Notes: generated by a model from the sequence alone, not told the origin. DNA of 64,000 nt from Adiantum capillus-veneris (GCA_014529385.2 CM043958.1:154439293-154503292), one strand, 5' to 3'; numbered from the stretch's first letter, positions 39,674 to 51,707 are shown. Numbers and translations are program-made.

Positions 39674-39674
<1 letters not shown>

Positions 39675-39679
39675 GAAAC

Positions 39680-39785
39680 CTGGCGCACGTTCGGAGAGCA
39701 AGTTGTAGACTCGTGGCACAGCTCGATCTCCAAAGGTGGCATATAGATTGTTGGCTTCCTCAAATCTTCCCAACACTTTCAACAC
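39680..39785 (-). CDS. Possible exon upstream of the SOD copy, unknown
   Basis: A minus-strand frame beginning MLKVLGRFEEANNLYATFGD and ending LLSERAPG is followed by a possible donor (GTTTCT). It has normal composition but no recognised domain. If spliced over the microsatellite it would join the SOD copy as a chimeric transcript, which is speculative. Confidence 0.25.
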
Positions 39786-40790
39786 AATTTTGATTCATTA
39801 AATAAAAAATAAATTCAGCAAAACGATTGATTGGATAATCACAACACACAAAGAGAGCAACATAAATAAGAATCAAAACACAAGACACCATATTGGGTAC
39901 CAAGCATGAATTATAATAGTATAAATATATGAAAGATAAGAGAGCATAAGCTATGCAATCAAGAGAGTGTATACCACGATTACAAGAGAAAATTAGCATA
40001 AAAGAGGGCAAAAGTGTATCTGTTGCACCTTTGCTTAGATGGAGATTCTAATAACTCCGTTAGCTTCAAAAGGGGGGTAAAACTTCAAGGTCCCTTGGTG
40101 AAGATACTCTCAGAGCGCCCGTCTTCCTCGTGAAGAGTCAAGAAGCTGATTCCTGCTAAAAAAATGCTATGCACACGAAGATATGATTTCAGGATTCTCT
40201 TTCTCTCTTCATGCATGCACCCAAAAATAGAAGCGATTGGTTTTTTATTAAACTTTGCATTACTTCCTTTGAATGGTTTTTGAGAATAAAACATAAGTAA
40301 AATTGATAAAATGTCCAAAAGTGATAACAATTCTTTCCAATAGGAAAGCAATTGCCCTCAGTTGTGCAAAAAATAGAAAAAACTAGGAATCTTCAAAATT
40401 TGTGTGGAGGTAAGGCAAATCTCCACACGATATATGTCGGATCAAGTAAAGTACTTAGAGAAAATTTATACTGCTCATCATAATATCTTGAAAGAGGAAA
40501 CCAAAAAGATAAGTGCAATCCATATATCCAAAAATATCTACGAAATTGAAAGAGATCTTTGTTAGCAGGTGCTCTAACAAAAAAAAGAAGAGCATGACAA
40601 TAGTGAAAAGCAATCACCTTTTACACTATTCAAAGGGCAAAACCTCAGTCAAATATTTCTCAAGTGATGCACTAAATAGTTGTCAAAGGGTGTACCTCAG
40701 GTATCAAATACCACAGAATAACAGTCAAAAGGGCGAACCTCAACATCAAATCACCATTGAATGAATCAATGACCCTCTTCCTATGTTTCA
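39786..40790. other. Intergenic sequence, no gene recognised
   Basis: AT-rich with only short frames. A 104-codon frame on the minus strand (40672-40986) overlaps the gag-like fragment above it and is probably its shadow. Confidence 0.4.
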
Positions 40791-40791
40791 G

Positions 40792-41131
40792 ACTTAGTAC
40801 CAGTACCAGTATCTTTAGCTGGCTTCTTCTCTGTTCAACGGTGATTTCCCTTGGTTCCCTTACTTTTGGTGTGCTTATTTGTGGACCTAGACCCCTGAGA
40901 CCTAGTTCCGCGTTGCTCACGTTCAGCCCATCGTCGCCTGGAATGATTGGAGTGCTGAGAGTCCCTTGCCTTCTCAGCAGTACCATGCCCTAGAGGAGTG
41001 CCAGTTTCATTCCCAGGCTCCTATTTTGTGTCAGAGCCTTGCTCCGATTCTTCAGAAATGGTACTAACTCACTGTGCTTTGCCACAAAACCTAGTCGTTG
41101 GCTTTCGGCCACGCGTAACTCCGGGCGGCAT
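40792..41131 (-). pseudogene. Gag-like or unknown polar protein fragment
   Basis: The minus-strand ATG at 41131 opens MPPGVTRGRKPTTRFCGKAQ, then a stop, then polar sequence (ISEESEQGSDTK, GNETGTPLGHGTAEKARD, RSQGSRSTNKHTKSKG). The composition is like the N-terminus of a retrotransposon gag. The big gypsy element inserted 30 bases upstream of this ATG. Confidence 0.35.
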
Positions 41132-41165
41132 AACTACAACTTAGAACACCAATGGGGAGAGAGTT

Positions 41166-42301
41166 TGTTTGCAGGTCGCCGCGATGGACATCCATAGCAT
41201 AGCTCTCAAGCATCAACATATTTATCAATACAACGGAAGCGACCATGATGAGGCATGGAAACTCACTAGGGTGTCAATCCTAATGAAGTGAACTCGATGA
41301 GATGCATCTACTAACTCTACAAGCAAATCAAACGCACTATCGCCAAGTAATCTAACTATGTCCTTCTACACAGCTCTACAGTCATCACGCCCGTCTACCA
41401 TGCAAATCTATTCGGAATCGCACGAAACTTGAAGGGAAGCTACAGGGGACTATCAGGATCGTATCCTATCACTGTCACAGCATTCTGGAGAGATACAAAG
41501 ATCGCGATCGTTCGTCCCAAAGTCAGCAAAAATAGCGAATAGGTGATCCTAATGGGTCATTTTAGGGTCCCTAAAGCCTCTCCTAGGGTCAAACCAACAT
41601 AAAATATGCATATAGACACTCAAAACGGCGATTTAAGGTCTCAAACTCGTAGTTGAAGGGAAGCTACAGGGGACTATCAGGATCGTATCCTATCACTGTC
41701 ACAGCATTCTGGAGAGATACAAAGATCGCGATCGTTCATCCCAAAGTCAGCAAAAACAGCGAATAGGTGATCCTAATGGGTCATTTTAGGGTCCCTAAAG
41801 CCTCTCCTAGGGTCAAACCAACATAAAATATGCATATAGACACTCAAAACGGCGATTTAAGGTCTCAAACTCGTAGTTAAAAACCTACACCGAATCTTGA
41901 ATGATTACACTTGAATGGAAGAGCAAGATAAGAGGAACACAATGCAATAAACGAATCTGAATTTGGATTACCATAGCCACAATGGCGAAGATTATAAGTT
42001 GGAGCAAGAAGGAGCTCTCAAACGTACGTTGTCTTCTCAGTTTCCCATCAAAAAGATAATGTTCAAACTTACAAAAAATGACCTTTATAGTTTAGGTCTT
42101 TACAAATGGCTTGTCCGGCCAAAAGCTCCTAAACTTCTAACTGGCTCTCTAATATACAATTGCTCCCAGAAGAATAATCATAAATCCTTTGACAAGTTCT
42201 CGGCTTAGAGATGCTCTCTTACAAAAGAATTTTACAAAGGTTTCTCATAAAAATATGACCCTTCTCTGGAAACGGCCGCTTGTCGCTTCGTTCGTTAAAC
42301 A
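41166..42301 (-). repeat. Gypsy 3' LTR with internal duplication
   Basis: Plus-strand ends are TGTTTGCAGG and GTTAAACA. It is 1136 bp because of a 224-bp tandem duplication (41431-41654 and 41655-41878) absent from the other LTR. Without it the lengths agree within 2 bp. The duplicated part includes a GATCGCGATCG palindrome. Confidence 0.92.
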
Positions 42302-42315
42302 CTCCCCCCTTCCTT
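42302..42315 (-). other. Polypurine tract of the gypsy element
   Basis: The minus strand reads AAGGAAGGGGGGAG directly before the LTR's TGTTTAACG, the usual second-strand priming site. Confidence 0.8.
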
Positions 42316-42339
42316 ATCCTTGCACGCCCTTGTGCATGT

Positions 42340-45300
42340 TCAGTGCTTTGGCCGTTGATGTGGCTCCAATGAAGCAAGTGTTGCTGAAAAGCTTCTTGTT
42401 CGAAGGACAGCTTCCAGGGCTTCTTGATGTTGTCTGAAAGGATTTTCACTTAACGTGTGTTGGTATGTATCGTACCGTGCCTTGAGGTCCTTCGCCATGG
42501 GATGGAAGAGCCTTGAATCGATTTCGAAGAACCCTCTGACGAAGGCCTCTTCGAATGTCTGCAAGTAGTGTGAAGGCAGGTACATTAGCCTGGAGTACAT
42601 TGCCATCAAAATGTGTCATGGTGGCGAATCCTGGAGATCCCAGCAGATCCCTCTGTGCCTTTCCAAGAACATATTCCACGGATGATCGTCGCCTTCAGTG
42701 CCTTTAAACACCTGGATGCAGGTGATGATCATCCGGGCTATCTTTACTAGCATTTGGCAAGCCACGTCGAGGACATCCTGTAGCAAGGCGACTGTCGAAT
42801 TCAACGTGTTGACCACGTAGGCTACTGTAGGAGGCTACTGCGCTGTCAAGACTGGGTAGTTCAACTTTTGCTACCTTGAGCCTTTCCATGTGGCAAAATC
42901 CCTCCACGTGCGTCTTCTAGGGACTGGGCAGAAAGTAAGATCTATTTGTATATGCTAAGGAGCGTTGTGGTAGTTAGTTAGATCGTGTGGCCGTTTGTCC
43001 AACCACTTCTGCCTCCACTTTGGGTGGTTGTCGACAAGCATCTGGGCTTCTTCCGTTGTCAGTGCAATGCCTTTGTAACCCCCATCTTTGTCTCGTGGCA
43101 AGGCTGGCCACATCTTTCCTTCCACAGAATTGCTTCATGGCATAACAGAGGAAATGGTAGGTACTCATGGCCAAACCCTTCCACCTACTCTTCTGGATGT
43201 AAGTAGGCCAGGGCCGCTAACTCCATTATCTTCTTTTCATAGAGCATGTAATCCTTTGCTTGTCCCTCTAGCATGTCCTTAATGCTCTCAGTGAGCTCAT
43301 CTCTAATATCCTGATCTGGCTCTGCAAATTCGTGCTCTTGTTCCCCTTGGTGTGATGTTTCAGGCAAATCAGGCACTTGTTGTCTGGGCAACAATTGCGG
43401 TTGACTCTGGGCTTTGTCTGCTCTAGTTTGTTGTTGAAAAGTCATATCTTCCTTTTCTTCAGCAGTGTGTCACCGATTTGCTTCTGAGTCTCTAATTCGG
43501 CGCTTGCTTGTGCTAGCTGCTGCTCCAATTCTTTTATCTTTTGCTGATTTGCCACCGTCTGGGCTATCATTCCTGATAAGAGCAGCTGTCTTTGAAGCTT
43601 TTCTTGCTCTAGCTCCGATTTCAGTGCCGCTATGGTGTTCACTGGTGTGGCATTGTCCGATGTGGAGACCAATGCTCCAACAGGTTCCTGGTTTGCCATC
43701 AAGGTTGTCAGAGTGCTTTTGACAGTGTTGTACGAATTGTTAACTCTCTGAAACCTTGCACTCTCGTAAGCAAGCTGCTCCGTTGCTTTCTGTACCCTTG
43801 CCGTCAATTCTTGGCATTCTTTTTCTTTGGCGGTCAAATCTGTCCTAACGTCCACCAAATCTCTGATCAGAGACTGAGCCTACTGTCGCTCAATGTCTCT
43901 TTCCTCCGTTGTGAGTTCCAGTCGCGCCCTCAGGCTCTCTAACTCCTCTTGCCCATATGCTTGCTTTTGTTGGGCCTCCTGTATCTTCTTTTCCTTTTCT
44001 CTCAGCACCACATGCTGGCACTGGAACTCTCTTTCTAATTCCTTTAAAGTTTGCCTGTAATCAAAACCAGCAAAACAGCTTGGCAGGCTTCGTGGTAACC
44101 AATTGCTTCCGTAGGAGGTATAAACTCCTTTTGCGAGGTTGAAGGAGGAGGAGGAGGAGGTGGCGGTTTTTTGTTTGATGGAGAAGGAGGAGGAGGAGGA
44201 GATTTCGGCGAGGGAGGAGGTGATGATTTAGGCGAGGGAGGAGGTGATGATTTAGACGAGGGAGGAGGCGAGCTTGCTTCTTCTCGTACATGCCTCTTTT
44301 TGGAAGCATCTTCCCCTCGTTGTGAAGCAGATGCTTTCGCTTTTCCTTTCTTTAAAATCTTGATGATTCTTTGGCGGGTCAGATCCGCCGCCCGTCGTGC
44401 TTCCACATTCCTCTCTCTTTGAGTCTTCTTTAGCTGCTTTGCTTGGTTTGTATCATCAGCTGCCTCTTTTTCCTTCGTTCCTTCAGTGGACAACGAAGAA
44501 ATGTCCACTTTTGCATCCTTTTGTTCTGCCTCTAACCTTTGCTTTTCAGCCCGTATGCGAGCTGCATTTTCTATTCTTTCTTGTCTTTACTTCTCGAATC
44601 TTCATTTTTGTGTTTGTTGTGTTGCAGCAGCTCTTGCCTGTTTGTCAGCCCGTAACTTGGTCCTTCTTTCCTCGACTCTTTGTTGGGCTTCTACATATGC
44701 TTTTTGAAGGTCAGACTGCGGTACTGCACTTCTTTCCCTCCCTTTTCTCTGGAGCGGCTTTGTGGAGTCTTCCTCCTCGCTTTCTTCAAACTCCGATGGC
44801 CCTTTGTCTTTCGACCCTTGAGAGTTTCCTTCCTCGTCAGTATCCGTCTTTTCTTCATCACTCGAGCTTTTGTTGGATGTATTGGCTGAGTGTGATGATG
44901 TCGCGCCAGGGGTCGTCCTTACTGAATGAGCAACCAGCTTTGCTTTCTGAATTAGGGCCGTTTGAGAACTGGCAGCTGACAGATCTTCAATCATTCCCAA
45001 AGCTTGGTATGCTATTCTTGTTAGCATCGGCCCTGCGTTCATGTAGCTTTTGTTTTTTGCCGAGCTTTTCAAATTTGCTTCGACCAAGTTTCCCAAAATG
45101 TAAGAACCATAGTCGCAGCGAATGGTTCTATTTTCGGCTGTTGCTAGAGCCATGACCACGGCAATGTGCAGGATTGGCTCGGTGTAGCGAGGAGGCTTTT
45201 GTACTCTGAAATGCTGAGAGATCAATCTCATCGGTAATTCAAGCTCTCCGTATATCATGTCACTGTATTTGTATTTGTTTCCTTTTGCTTTGACGAATGC

Positions 45301-45756
45301 CTTCTCGTTATCCAGTGACTTTGTCTTTGCCAGCAAGTCGTGTTGCCCTGGAAGGAAATGCAAAGCTTCGTTGATGATTTCTTTTGCGATCTTTACTTTC
45401 ACCTTCGATCCATCCTTGTTCGTGAGCATTGCCTGCCCATCATATTGTATCGAGCTCATGAGCTCGTGGGCCCTCATGTAATCTGTTCCCCATGGTTGTA
45501 ATCTGAAAAACTGCTCCAAATGCACAGCCCGCACTGCCTCTATTACCTCCGACCTTCGGTGGAGATTCCATATTTCCCGTGGCATGATAGTCGTCTTTAC
45601 CATGTCACCATCAGCATCCCTAAACTTCGAGATGAAAATGTGAGCAGGGATCTGAGCTAGTATTTCATCCGAGATGTGAGCCTTTTCATTTGTTGCGAGC
45701 TCATTCACTTCATATGGTGCTGATGTCCACTGCCTTTCTTTCTTTTGGCGAGGCAT
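42340..45756 (-). pseudogene. Extra 3' ORF of the gypsy element: globular front, Pro-rich linker, coiled coil
   Basis: The ATG at 45756 (MPRQKKERQWTSAPYEVNEL) opens 384 codons. These comprise a globular front including HISDEILAQIPAHIFISKF and PRYTEPILHIAVVMALATAE, then an acidic Ser-rich part and the start of an Arg/Glu-rich helix. Two stops (44602 and about 44587) interrupt it in frame. The helix continues and then a long Pro/Ser stretch (44300-44130). A shift near 44044 leads to a coiled coil of about 200 residues (LKELEREFQCQHVVL... to 43442), then further broken C-terminal segments ending at 42340. The position is that of env-like or other third ORFs in Athila/Tat elements, but no signal peptide or membrane span is visible. 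The function is unknown. Confidence 0.6.
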
Positions 45757-48000
45757 TCTGTGTCAGTAGAATCACAAGCTGTCAGGATTTTCCTTTCGCA
45801 ATCAGTTGCATTTAGACTTTTAGTAAAAAAACAGTTCAAAAGTTAAAACTTATCATAACTTGAACAAATTTCATCCATTCTTGTCCATATTTCACCAGTG
45901 GGACTAGGAAGACTAGAGCTATGACTGATTAAAATCTGAGCCAATTTGGGCCTGAGGTACACCGATCGCGATCGTAGTACAGAGGCCAAAATTAGATTTG
46001 ATCACATGAGTGGTTTGCTGATAGTTGGAGGGTCATTTTGGTCCACTCTGTGTTTCATTTGAACCACTTTTGAGTTTGTAGGTCCCAATTTTGGGTTACA
46101 AGGGAGTTTTGGACTAGACTTTGACTTTTCATGAGTTTTTGATGTCCAAATGGCTTGAAACTTGGTGGGTGACTTGAACAAGATGTGTGCAAGGGATCTG
46201 TTAGGTTTTGGTCAAAATCTGATGCTGAGGTACACCGATCGCGATCGTAGTACCTGGGCTTTTTTGGGTGAAAACTGGATGGTCATGGACCCCTATGTCT
46301 GCCTAGCCCACTGTTGATTTTTCCAAGTTTGGACTTAAAATGAACAAATTAGAGCAATTTTTCAATGTTTGACCTTATTTTACTAAGTCTACCCATATTG
46401 GGTTTTCCTGATGAAATTTGGTTGGAGCTTGGAGTTAGTTGAAGTTAGTTTTAGAGCTTTCACTGCTTCCATGATGTGCTGCTACCATCAGCCTACTCCA
46501 CTGTCTGATTTTGACTTGATCAGGCACTTTATACCCCGTCTTGGGAGATTTTCTAGACTTGTGCATTTTTCAGGCATTCTTTGGATGCCAATGTGATATT
46601 TGAGCATCCCTAAGTCACCTTTTGGTCTTTGGCATTGGTTCAGCCAAAATTCCCCCTGTGTGTGATCATTCGAGACTGAAATGATCATATCTATACTTGT
46701 AGGAGATTCTGAGATCCATTCGAGGTTTTCTACAATTGTACTGACTCTTAGTCGGACAGGTATGCCCTTCAAACTATCCATCATTATTTTTAACCGGATT
46801 TTGGTAGTTGTAGGTCAAATTTTCCCGTTTCGGTTGTGTTTGACAAATTAGGCCCATTCTATGAGCAAAATTTGTGCAGTTTCCTTGAAAATTCAAGAGA
46901 GTGTATCTTTAATTGAGTTCCAAGCCTGGGCCAAATCAAAAGTTGCAAAACCTACATTTGGGGGCACCAATCGCGATCGTACCACAGAGGCCAAAATCAT
47001 TTTTGACACCTACAGATTGTAGGCGAGGCTGAGGGGAGGTTTTTTGCAGATTCTGTCCCAAGTTTTGCAGATTCGCGATCGGTGTACCACCACCAAACTA
47101 AGATTTGATCACATGGCTTTGTTCCTGACCTTGTGGGGAGCACATTGATGTGTTCTATGCTCAAAAAAAGTTTTGTTTCGATGCCTCTAAGGGCCCTTGA
47201 CCTATTTGACCCGATCCGACTTTGATTTGATCGCTTCGCCCGTTTGTGCAATGATTCGCGCTTGCATGCGTAATAGACTTAATCTTTACTTGATAAGGAA
47301 CATACCTGTGAAATCTAGTATGAAATGCTGGCTCCGACCGTCCGTACGGGGTAGAAATGTGGCAGCTCGCTCTAGGTCAAGAATCTCTCTTCTTCTCTCT
47401 CAAAATGTGAAAATGAACAATAAGCTAGAATTTGGCCTACCTGACCTATATCTTCCTGAGGTTTTCGTGACATAGGGCTGATTTTCCTTACCTTTGATCC
47501 CGATATAATCTGCATACCACCTGTGGGTCGAACCGCTTGTCATTCCGGCGTCGTATGACCATTTGATGCGATTTTGGCAAAATGTAGGCATGATCATTAA
47601 GGCTGAAATTCGACCTCTTCAGATTAGCTTCATATCTTCCATGCTTGATAACCTTATCATGATACTTCGGCGTTTGCTTCCAGAACTTGATTCCGACACT
47701 TGTGAGGGATATTTTTTAATTTTTGATGTTTTATTAACGAGAATCAAATAAAATAAATTGAAAATACTTATTAGCTGGCAAAAATTAGCCAAAAATTATT
47801 ATACTCACCCCTAAGCATATATTTTCACTAGAAGCATCCCAATGCTCCGGATTTTGTCATTACAGCTCATTATTATACTGGTCGGATGATAAAAACGCTA
47901 GAAATGCCAGATTTTGATCAAATATGTTCGAAATTGAACTCTAAATAATGAAAAAACACACACATTATGTACATATATACACGTTGGATCCCTTCACACT
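45757..48000. repeat. 3' spacer of the gypsy element with palindrome-bearing repeats
   Basis: CGATCGCGATCG or close forms occur at about 45964, 46234, 46974 and, inverted, 47074. The first two sit in units about 270 bases apart that share GAGGTACACCGATCGCGATC and GTAGTAC. There is no coding region. Related units occur in the leader at 56700-57760. Confidence 0.7.
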
Positions 48001-49316
48001 AGAATGGTAACAGGACACTTTTGTGTCCTGTTAAGTGACCATTTTGCTTGAATTATTTGAAGAGTATGAAAATGAATTTCTAAGTGCTATATATCCACAA
48101 ATTTGCCTTATGAGCTGAAAAAAACTTAGCATTTTTTTTGGAGTATCAATGTCACCATTAACCTTACTCTTGCACAACATTTTTGAACCTAAACCGTGTG
48201 AAAAAACGGGTCCTGTTTTTGGTTTTTTTTTCAATTTTTGGCAACTATACCACTCTAAACTTCATGTTTGTAAGGTTTAGATGGCTAGAGGTTAGGCCTT
48301 CATAGTTCTCAATATGTTTTGATGCTTGTAGGGAGAGCTAAGTGCTAAAATTGAAAGTTATGACCAATTTACAAGAATTGCATAATCCTGTTTTTTGGCC
48401 AAAATTAGCACTTTTATGATTTTTTTGGTGGCTTTCTTGATATCCAAATTCAATTTTGATTGTGTAAGTGTAATGTATAACATAAAGCTAATCTTGCTTG
48501 AATTTTGGGGGACCTAATATGCTATATAGCATAGTATATGATGATGGTTGAGTTTTTTGATTGCTGAAGAATACGATACATTTTAGAGTAGCGAGTATAA
48601 CTTTCTCAATATTGCTAGTTTCTTAGGCCAATTGTGTGTATTTTGTAGGTAGTAACCATATCTGATCATAGACTACAAACTTGGCTAGATATTGAGTAGT
48701 TTCTATGGGTTTCTAGAGGTCATAATGCTAAACCCAGTTTTTTCATGTTTGCTGTATTTAGCACTTTATCATTGCCCCCAAGGTTCCAATTGTAAGAGAT
48801 CCATTATCCTTTTGACATGCTCCATGGCTCCTTTTGAATCCAAAGGCCCAAAGGGAACTAAGAAAACATGTATATAGTATCTGTATTGAGCGTGACTATA
48901 GAAACTTTGATGATAGGTCCATAGAATGGCAAAAATGCAACTTTTTTGTACCTATTTTTTTTGCCCAAAAAAAAATTAGTGAGGTAAAAGCAACCATATG
49001 TTTTGTTCACCAACCCATTGAAGTTAACGGGGCATTTTATCTCATGTCCTACAAAAATCCCCTCTCTTATTTATATGCAATCAACCGTAAGAAATTGCTG
49101 TTTTGGGCAAAATGCACTTGTCCATCAACTTTGGAGGCTTGTAGTGACCAAGGGATGAGAAAAATTACAAGTTTCTCATTTTTTCCATATGTAGTAGTTA
49201 TTGAACTATAAGCTCATGAAAGGATTTTTCAAAATGATTGGATCTACTATGGTTTTGGAAATTTTTCCCAAAACCCTGAAAGGACACTTTTATGTCCTGT
49301 TAGGTTACCATTCTGG
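48001..49316. mobile_element. Possible AT-rich insertion with hairpin ends
   Basis: The left end contains AGAATGGTAAC and the hairpin AGGACACTTTTGTGTCCT. The right end has AGGACACTTTTATGTCCT followed by GTTACCATTCT, the inverse of the left outer sequence. The 1.3 kb between is AT-rich with no gene, apart from short frames near 48692-49211. A clear target duplication is not seen, so this may instead be a duplicated hairpin within the spacer. Confidence 0.4.
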
Positions 49317-49455
49317 TGTTAATGGTCCTGACTGCTGCTAGATTCATCAGTTACTCCCCCCTTCCTAGACTGAGGCGTCCTGGACGAAGGTTGGGTGCAT
49401 GTCCATGGGTTTTGAAATCTGTGTCTATGCATGGCCGTGTAATGTGGCCCTATTC

Positions 49456-49903
49456 TCATGTTTGAGACAATGTGTTGGATAACAAGGTGCTGTGCAAGAT
49501 GCGGGGACTGAATGTAGTTTTCAGTGGCTTGTGATGATGAGGGTAGCTATGTATGGAACAGAAGAGCTTGCAGTCGAATTGCTCTTTCCCTGATTGTTGG
49601 TTGATGGCAACTATTTTTGGAACCCATTTGTATGCGGTTTGTTGCATCTTTACAGATTCGACTTTAGTTTCTTGAATTTTCATAGGTTTCCAGTGCCACT
49701 TTGGTAGTTCAGGCTTCCTGTTTTGAGTTTTTGGCTTCTCTTCGAGCTTTGTCGCCGAGTCTTTGGTTTTCTCCAGTTTTGGTTGCCATTTCCACTCTGG
49801 AATAACTCCTGAAGGTCTTTGATATGGTGTTGCTTTCGTCGGGAGTTTGTCCTTGGGTAGCCATATGTGGCCCTGTTTGTTCGGCATGTTTTTCTTTATC
49901 CAT
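49456..49903 (-). pseudogene. Trp/Lys/Pro-rich tail segment of the gypsy pol region
   Basis: The open frame shows repeated W-x-PK-type motifs (GHIWLPKDKLP, PEWKWQPKLEK, KWHWKPMKI, KWVPKI). It follows the second retropepsin-like domain on the same strand after two stops. It may be the polyprotein C-terminus. The motif type occurs in tails of some plant gypsy polyproteins; its role is unknown. Confidence 0.45.
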
Positions 49904-50052
49904 CTTTCCGAACAGCCTTTTTTGGTGTTTTTGGCTGATGAGCTGGTTGCTTTTTGTTGATGGGGATACTCAGCTACGAGTGATCTATTTTGGCGAATGG
50001 AGTCATGTACGTGTTAGAGTTGTGTATGTACATCAACGCATGTTTTGACCAT

Positions 50053-50598
50053 TCAGTAAACTCGATTGTACGTTCTCATCCATGGAACTCCCAAACATAG
50101 TGATTCTCTGATTTCTCTGTCTTTCATTACGAAAAATTGATGAGGAAAACTATTTCCATCAATATTGATTGGTAAGTTTACTATCCCCAGTGTTTGCATT
50201 GTTGCCCCGTTTGCAGCTTGTAAATCACGTGTGGATTGCACTAGGGGTTCATCTATAAGCATCTTGTAAGTGGAGAAGTTGACCACCTTGACTCTTGCTC
50301 CTGTGTTAATCAATGCTCCTTGATATCTTCCATGCGGAAGTCTGACATCGATGCGAACAGCGATTCCTGTTTCCCATTGCTCATCAGTGTGAATTATAGA
50401 AAGAGGAATTTGAGCCATATCTGCTGGTTGAGGACGTCTTTGTTGTTGTAATTTTTGTTTTCGTTTTAAAATCCTGATTCTGGCCTCCTCCCGCGCTTGA
50501 GCTTTTGTCTCTTTTGCTTTGTTCTTGCGCTCCTTTGCAGCGTGTATTTTGGCAAGCATCTCTAAGGTTAGTGGTAGGTTGTACTTCTTAGTCTGCAA
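50053..50598 (-). CDS. Second retropepsin-like domain with Asn in place of catalytic Asp
   Basis: The 181-codon frame begins with a Lys/Glu/Arg-rich helix (AKERKNKAKETKAQAREEAR). It then shows a retropepsin pattern: GRYQGALINTGARVKVV (D-T/S-G site reads N98-T-G), LQAANGATMQTLGIVNLPI, FPHQFFVMKD and a late SLCLGVPWMRTYN corresponding to the LGRPW-type strand. It joins the integrase tail by a one-base shift near 50575-50600 (NWISGCRL, then KKYNLPLTLEML), so it was probably part of the same polyprotein. A protease already lies upstream (51708-52835). With Asn at the active site it would be inactive as a protease and might be structural. Confidence 0.7.
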   Translation of the reverse strand: MQTKKYNLPLTLEMLAKIHAAKERKNKAKETKAQAREEARIRILKRKQKLQQQRRPQPADMAQIPLSIIHTDEQWETGIAVRIDVRLPHGRYQGALINTGARVKVVNFSTYKMLIDEPLVQSTRDLQAANGATMQTLGIVNLPINIDGNSFPHQFFVMKDREIRESLCLGVPWMRTYNRVY

Positions 50599-50599
50599 C

Positions 50600-51653
50600 C
50601 ACTAATCCAATTAGGCATCTCCTCTCCCTCTAATGTCGCAAGTTTAATGGCACCGCTAGATGATATGTCATGAATCACATAGGGTCTGTTGCCTCGCTTT
50701 TTGAGTTTCTAGGAATGTTGTTTCAGGGTATACATTAAGACGTAATCCCCCGTAGCAACTTCCTTGCTGATAACATGTTGATCAAAGAATGATTTCATGT
50801 TTCGTTTTTGCGCGTAGATTGATGCAACGGCTCTCAATTTAGTTTCATCTAGTTTTTTCAGGATATCTACCTGATTGGATAATTCATGGCCCGTCCATTC
50901 TAATTCTTTAGGGACCCGAAGCGTGGGGATAAGAAATTTAAGTGGCAAAATCGCTTGAATTCCATAAACCATGTTGAATGGAGTCATTTCGATTGATGTT
51001 TTGTAAGCTACTCTATATACCCATAAAGCTGAATGCAGCTTTTGATCCCAGTCAGCTCTCGATTCGCTAACAATTTTGGTGAGAATTGTCACCAAAATCT
51101 TGTTCGTACTTTCTGCTTGGCCGTTAGCTTGTGGGTGATAGGGAGCTGACTTCCTGTGAATTACCATGAATTCATCCAATAGGAATTCGATCACTTCATT
51201 GATGAAGTGAGTCCCTCTATCGCTCACTATCTCTATTGGTAAGCCATACCTGGTGAAAATGTTCTCATACAAAAACTGTGTTGTCGTTTTTGCATCATTT
51301 TTGGTTGTTGCTTTCGCTTCCACCCATTTTGTTAGATAATTTGTTGCCACAATAATGTATTGAGCGTGCGTTTTATATCCAGGAGGTGCAATCGGTCCTA
51401 CAAAATCTATTCCCCATTTCGCAAACACTCTTGCCCCCATCATTGGCCTCAAGGGCATATCATCTCGTGCTCTAGGAATCCCAGACCCTGTTTCCCCCCC
51501 TTTATGTGACTTAGTCGTTCGCTTTTCGTGCCTGTTCTTCTTGTTGTTTTTCCATGGTTTAGTTTTGATAAACGGGCCAGTGACCTCGTCTTTGACACAA
51601 TCGTCAGCTTTGACAAGCTTAGATATCCCGTTCTGTTCATTGACAAGAGGCAT
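50600..51653 (-). pseudogene. Gypsy integrase, fused to the protease region without RT
   Basis: The frame is the same as gag-protease, after the TAA at 51708. A Lys-rich linker replaces reverse transcriptase, RNase H and the zinc-binding front of integrase. The catalytic core is intact by eye: Asp83 in WGIDFVGPI, Asp145 in IVSDRGTHF and Glu181 in NGQAESTNK. The C-terminal part ends at a stop (50709), after which the frame still reads GNRPYVIHDISSSGAIKLA. The enzyme would insert the cDNA. Alone it cannot replicate the element, but intact relatives could supply RT. Confidence 0.85.
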
Positions 51654-51707
51654 CAGATTATGCTTATTCGCTCTTGATTTTCTTGTTCTCTTGGGTTTAT
51701 ACCGCTC

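Noticed and set aside
46411-47751. Short genes in the gypsy spacer
   Set aside because: Frames of 60-98 codons on both strands lack motifs and overlap the diverged 270-bp repeats.
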